From Anniella stebbinsi (taxonomy: Eukaryota > Chordata > Lepidosauria > Squamata > Anniellidae), in NCBI GenBank assembly GCA_029215795.1, contig JARDYH010000001.1:190285654-190349653 (forward strand): DNA of 64,000 bases, in the 5' to 3' direction. The notes beneath the pieces were generated by a model, which did no database searches, had not been told where the DNA came from, and saw only the letters and a program-made list of their open reading frames with translations. Positions 60,100 to 64,000 of this stretch are shown here, in pieces (positions within the stretch are counted from its first letter, which is position 1; the number at the start of each line of letters is the position of its first letter). Made by a program: the position numbers and the translations under genes.

Positions 60100-61230
60100 A
60101 GTGACACAGAAACCATATCAAGTTCATGGCCCTTGCTTTTGCTTGAACAACAGCTTTAGGTCCGAATTACTTTTCTTCACCGACCACTCTTCTTTGACTG
60201 GTGCTGTGTTGGCCTGGATTGTTGGTGGAGCTCTGTTGACACACGAGTAATGGGTCCACCTCTTTCTTCCAGCAACTTTAACAGCAGAGTTGGAAATCAG
60301 CAAAACTTGGTACAGCCCTCTTTATTTCTCAGCAAGAGGCTCGTCTTTCCAAGTTCGAATTAGGACCCAATCGCCTGGATTGAATGGGTGTGCAGGCACG
60401 TCCAAGGGCAGTCTTTGGAAAGGCACCACATACCTATGCAAGGTGGATAAAATCTTGCTCTTGTATCTCCTGACAACCTATCTCTAAATTAACATTTTCA
60501 GCTACGGTCAGAGGCAGGATGCAAGGCTGCCTCCCATATACAGTTTCAAAAGGTGACAATTTAGACCTATCCCTGGGGGTGCACCTGATTCGCATAAGGG
60601 CAAGAAGCAGTGCTTGTGGCCATTTCAACCCCATAGCTAGTTTCGTTAGGGCTGTTTTTAGAGTCCTGTTCATCTTTTCTACTTGACCACTGGCTTGTGG
60701 TCTCCAGGGCGAGTGGAGAACCTATTCTATTCCCAGGGCTATCAACACTTCACGAACTACCTGTGCAATAAAGTGTGATCTTTGATCAGACTGTATCACC
60801 TCAGGCACCAGGAAACGGGGAATGATTTCTTTCAAGAGGACTTTGGCTGTGGCCTGTGCCGTGGCCTTCCTTGTGCAAATGCTCCCACCCACCCCTTGAG
60901 CTGGCCTACGATTGCTAGCAAGTATTTGTACCCGAGGGCTGGCATCAGCTCAGCAAAGTCAATTTGAAATCTTTGAAATGGGTAGAAGGCTCATGGCCGG
61001 CCACCTGTAGGTTGGGGATGAGAGTGTCCCTTTGGGTTGGTTTTCTGACAAGTGGGGCAATTTGCCACAGCTCTATGCGTTTCAACATACAGTCCTGGTG
61101 CCACCACTTCCCGTGTCATTAAGTCTCCCAGAGCACTCCCTTCCAGGTGAGTGCTTTGGTGTAAGGCTGGATCAACAGAGGTCTTGGCAACACTACTTTT
61201 TCTCCTGGAAGAACCCACCATCTTTCTGAA
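60100..61230 (-). pseudogene. Retroviral integrase remnant
   Basis: The zinc-binding N-terminus shows its histidine pair (HQSTH near 61150) and cysteine pair (CPTC near 61050). The core keeps the first catalytic aspartate (QIDFAEL near 60955), the second (SDQRSHF near 60785) and the glutamate (GQVEKMNRT near 60685), with spacings of about 55 and 33 codons, as expected for the family. The C-terminal part (60150-60400) resembles the gamma-type C-terminal domain, with a tryptophan- and lysine-rich ending. Stops and frame changes between these blocks prevent one continuous frame. This is the best preserved part of the provirus. Confidence 0.85.
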
Positions 61231-61996
61231 GTCTTTGTTGCTTGGCACTCTTTGGCGACTGCTGCTTCTTTTGTTGAGTAAACTGGTGTTGTCTCTTTCC
61301 ACTTGACCGGTAGGAGATTCAGCTGCTTTGCTGGTTCTGGCTCCAATCCCTCTATAGCTGCCTCTTCGTCTGCCAGTCGGTCCCTTTTCTTTCTTCTGGG
61401 CAACTGCTTTTTCTATGCGCACGGACATGCATCACTGATACTCGAAGTGGCTTCTTTCATGCTTCCAGCAGTCTTTCAATCTGTGGTCCATTGGCGATCT
61501 TCTGTCCTGATGAAACCTCTCTCTCTCTCTATAGCATCTCATGCCCTCTGCATGTTCTAGGGCTTTCGCAAGTGCTGTCAACTCTGCAGCTTGCACTGAC
61601 CAGCTGGTTGGAAGTCTTTCTTTAAAGTTTCTCCTTTCAGGACTACTACAGCACAACCTGTGTAGCACTTGCCTCCTATGACACAACTGGGTCCGTCCAC
61701 GTACATCTCTACTTCTGCTGAGGCAAATCTTACAGGTCTGGTTGTGCGATTGTCACTTGCTCTAAGACTTCCACATAGTCATGTTCTATCGTTCCTTCTA
61801 CTGGCATGAGGGTTGCTGGGTTCAGGATGTTGCTGAGTTTGAAGGTCAGTCCCGGTGTCCCTAGCATAGCTATTTCATAGCGGGACTGTCTGCTGGGATT
61901 CAGAGGTTTCTCTCCAACTGTGCCTAAAATTTGGGTGGCATCATGTGGGACATGTACCTCGATGTCTCCTCCCATTCTTTGAGTCAGCACTCCCAA
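61231..61996 (-). pseudogene. Retroviral RT connection and RNase H remnant
   Basis: GVLTQRMGG (near 61985) is the start of the connection region. The part that usually follows, before the PHD-type stretch, is shorter than in the family, which suggests a small deletion. RNase H shows its first aspartate (YVDGPSC, near 61700) and its glutamate (AAELTALAKAL, near 61570). The later TDS-type aspartate motif was not found. Frame changes occur near 61580 and 61430. Confidence 0.7.
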
Positions 61997-62433
61997 AGCT
62001 ATGCCTTTCTGGAGGTGACATCAAAGCCTTCTTCAATTCAAGGAAAGCCTTCTCCATGATTGGTGTCCATTTCCAATAGCAGATCTCTTTTTTTCAGGGA
62101 GTCATACAAAGGTTGGGCCTTGTCTCCATATTCAGGAATCCATAGCCTGCAGAACCCAGTCAGTCCAAGAAATGCCCCAAAGCTTTTGGGTTCTCTGGTC
62201 TGGGGACTCCTTGGATAGCCTTGACTCTTTCATGATCTCATGTCCAAGGAAGGTGACTTTCTGTTGGCAAACTTGTGCTTTTTCTTTTGACACCTTGTAT
62301 CTTTTCTCTCCTAGTTCTTTCAGGAGAGAAATGGTGGCATTTTTGCACTTGTGACAGTCTTTGTCTTATTCCTTGAGTCGTCAGTGTACTGCAGCAACTT
62401 TGCCTCTGGGTGGCGCTTGCTCTAAGAGGTGAA
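61997..62433 (-). pseudogene. Reverse transcriptase remnant lacking fingers and most of the palm
   Basis: The catalytic YxDD box is present as YTDD (62378-62389) instead of the usual YVDD, and a thumb segment with KEKAQVCQQKVTFLG follows in another frame near 62250. Only about 190 bp separate the protease LLGCDL motif from YTDD. In intact relatives this distance is roughly 700 bp, so about 500 bp, including the first catalytic aspartate of the palm, are missing. Confidence 0.7.
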
Positions 62434-62789
62434 TCAAAACATGATCTTCTTTTGCTGTCTGTTCAGCACTTTTCTCAAAAATGGCCATCTGATAGAGCCA
62501 TGTTGTTTGGATAACTCTACTATCATTTTTCTTCTTTCTAAGTAGATTTGTGCTTGCAATTTTGCTACCAGATCACAACCAAGCAGGGTGACTGGGCACT
62601 TTTCTGACACCAAGAATTCGTGTTTCAGCTTTGCTATCCCCACCTTTGTGATGAGGGGATATGTGCTGAACACATGAAATACTTCTCCCTCTATTCACAT
62701 CCTCTTCCTCCACTTGGGGCAACATTGAGTATGTTGCTCCCCGTGCCAACCGATCCCTGGATTTTTTTCACTCCCTGCCTCTATTTTGA
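62434..62789 (-). pseudogene. Retroviral protease remnant
   Basis: GATYSML (near 62735) marks the active-site region, but the catalytic aspartate of the usual DTGA is replaced by arginine-bearing sequence (LARGATYS). The conserved C-terminal LLGCDLVAKL (near 62575; usually LLGRDLL) is in the open frame 62434-62673. The protein would be inactive as it stands. Confidence 0.7.
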
Positions 62790-64000
62790 CCAACGGATCC
62801 TCTTCAATTGCTGTCAGCAACTGGGTCGTGGGGGCAATGGATCCGGGCCACCTTCAGCTTCTTCTCTATCACTGGAGGAACCAACATTCTGGCTCTTCTC
62901 TCTTTCTACTCCTTCGCCTTCTTTCAGTCATCCAGGGGGCCTTGGCTTCCCCCTCTGTCAGTTTTCTAACCCAGTTCTTGCTTGAGCTAGTAGACTTTAG
63001 TTTGATCCACCTTGTGCACTGAAGCAGCCATTCCATGTAAAATCAGCCTGTGGTAGCATTCCAGTCTTGCTCTGCCATCTAGGGTATGCGGTTCCCAGTT
63101 TGGAATGCTGCGTGGCACAGCCAATGTTGCTGTTGGAACGCTTGGGTCCGGTTTCTTTTCCCCAAACTCTCTTTTGGTTGCTGCTTCCTGCGAGTGGAGG
63201 TGCTGGGGAGATAATTCTTTGGCTCCATGCAGCTTGTCTAGAGCATTGCTAGCTTCCTGAAGGACCTTTGCTATAACCAGGGTGTCCTCTTGGCTATTCA
63301 CTCCCAATTGCTCATTATGGAGCCCATGGATCTCCAAAGCTAGCAATGGGTTGGTTGCGCTCGGCGCAGCAAGGCTTCCTCGCACACGCCCTTGTGTCCT
63401 AGCAAGATCCAACCACTGGGGGGGGGTCATTGCAGCTTGCTCCTTGCCATCCTGGATTTAAAGCTGGCTGGACTGCTGCCACATGGCTCACTAGCCCACC
63501 AGATGTTTGGGGTGTAGGGCTTGCCTGCGGTTGCTGGTATGATTAGAACCCAGGGCTTTCTAAAGCGGCAAGGCTGCTTGGCTCTGGCTGGCCAATGCTA
63601 GAAAACGTTTTGCCCACCTGATCTGGGTAGGGGCTGAGCATTCCTCTCAGGCGGAAGGGGTTGCTGAGGAGGAAGGGGGAAGTGTTGCTGTTGCGGCCAG
63701 GGCTCACAGCTGCTTGGCTCACCTGGGCCACATGCTGTTGGGCCTCCAGGGCCTCCGGAGGGGGTTGGGGAAAATCCCGGGTTGCCTGAGCTGCTGGGCT
63801 GGGCACCCCAGGAGGGGGGGCTTGTGCCACGGATTGTTGTGGTGGAAGGGGCACCTGGACAAGCATGGGGGCGTAGGGAGGGGGTAAGTCGTCCCATCCC
63901 TTCCCCTCTCAGTTCCCCACCACCAAGCCCATAGACTTCAACTCTTAAAACTGCTTGGGGAGAGAGCAGGGCTTGTGCAGCGAGGCTTGCTTTTGAGCAT
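62790..64000 (-). pseudogene. Retroviral gag remnant
   Basis: A proline-rich frame (63543 upward) contains a late-domain motif PPPY (63873-63884, in DLPPPYAPM), as in the p12 part of gamma-type gag. A second frame (62987-63430) ends CYHRLILHGMAASVHKVDQTKVY, which resembles the capsid segment before the major homology region of gamma-type gag. The two are in different frames with stops between 63430 and 63543, and capsid sequence between them is much shorter than expected. The N-terminus lies beyond the window. Confidence 0.7.

Larger units (their letters stand above)
59857..64000 (-). mobile_element. Gamma-like endogenous retrovirus, partial, minus strand
   Basis: Reading leftward from the window end come gag, protease, reverse transcriptase remnant, RNase H and integrase, in the normal order of a class I (gamma/epsilon-type) provirus. 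On the minus strand a purine tract ctaaaggggagtg then tgtgtgtgctaatt (about 59866 down to 59843) looks like the polypurine tract and the TG start of a 3' LTR. Only about 240 bp separate the end of integrase from that tract, so no env gene remains or it was never there. The 5' LTR and start of gag lie beyond the window. Numerous stops and frameshifts and a deletion in pol show an old, dead copy. Confidence 0.85.

Noticed and set aside
59444..60100. Envelope gene of the provirus
   Set aside because: I found no transmembrane subunit hallmarks and too little space before the candidate polypurine tract.

Overview
The window looks like nuclear DNA from a reptile, most likely a squamate. The evidence is a tRNA-derived SINE head, LINE 3' ends of CR1/L2 type, spliced PIF-Harbinger genes, a gamma-like endogenous retrovirus and a large tandem satellite. 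No host protein-coding gene was recognised; every supported coding region belongs to a mobile element.

Layout. 1-28712 is a near-perfect satellite array of 175-177 bp monomers (about 163 copies) arranged in higher-order repeats, including three exact 878 bp pentamers at 21607-24240. It is interrupted by a 762 bp solo LTR (28713-29474) with a perfect 5 bp target duplication. It ends in a decayed edge (29475-31612) with two inverted dimer segments. 31613-37170 holds no gene, only scattered MITEs, a LINE tail, a microsatellite and a small inverted repeat. 37208-39978 is a GC-rich Harbinger deletion derivative that carries a frameshifted Myb-like/coiled-coil gene joined to the last ~70 codons of a transposase. 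39979-43735 holds a LINE tail, two small inverted-repeat elements and a SINE.

43736-52965 is the most interesting object: an apparently complete 9,230 bp PIF-Harbinger transposon with GGCC-type inverted ends and TTA target duplications. It holds three spliced genes: a plus-strand Myb/SANT-like gene with a triplicated phase 1-1 exon, a minus-strand second Myb/SANT-like gene that is open except for one TAG at codon 7, and a minus-strand DD35E transposase. Known Harbinger elements pair one transposase with one Myb-like partner, which helps the transposase enter the nucleus and bind the ends. Here a second, unrelated-looking Myb-like protein with its own C-terminal coiled coil is added. The two outer genes are driven inward from ends that are inverted copies of each other.

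52966-59857 has no gene; it contains an AT-rich repeat element, a GA-rich ~152 bp tandem repeat, a duplicated ~160 bp block and MITEs. 59857-64000 is the 3' part of a minus-strand gamma-like endogenous retrovirus that continues beyond the window. It has broken gag and protease, a large deletion in reverse transcriptase, a damaged RNase H, and an integrase that still shows its zinc finger and DDE residues. No env was recognised. Splice models and repeat names come from reading the sequence only and were not searched against databases.
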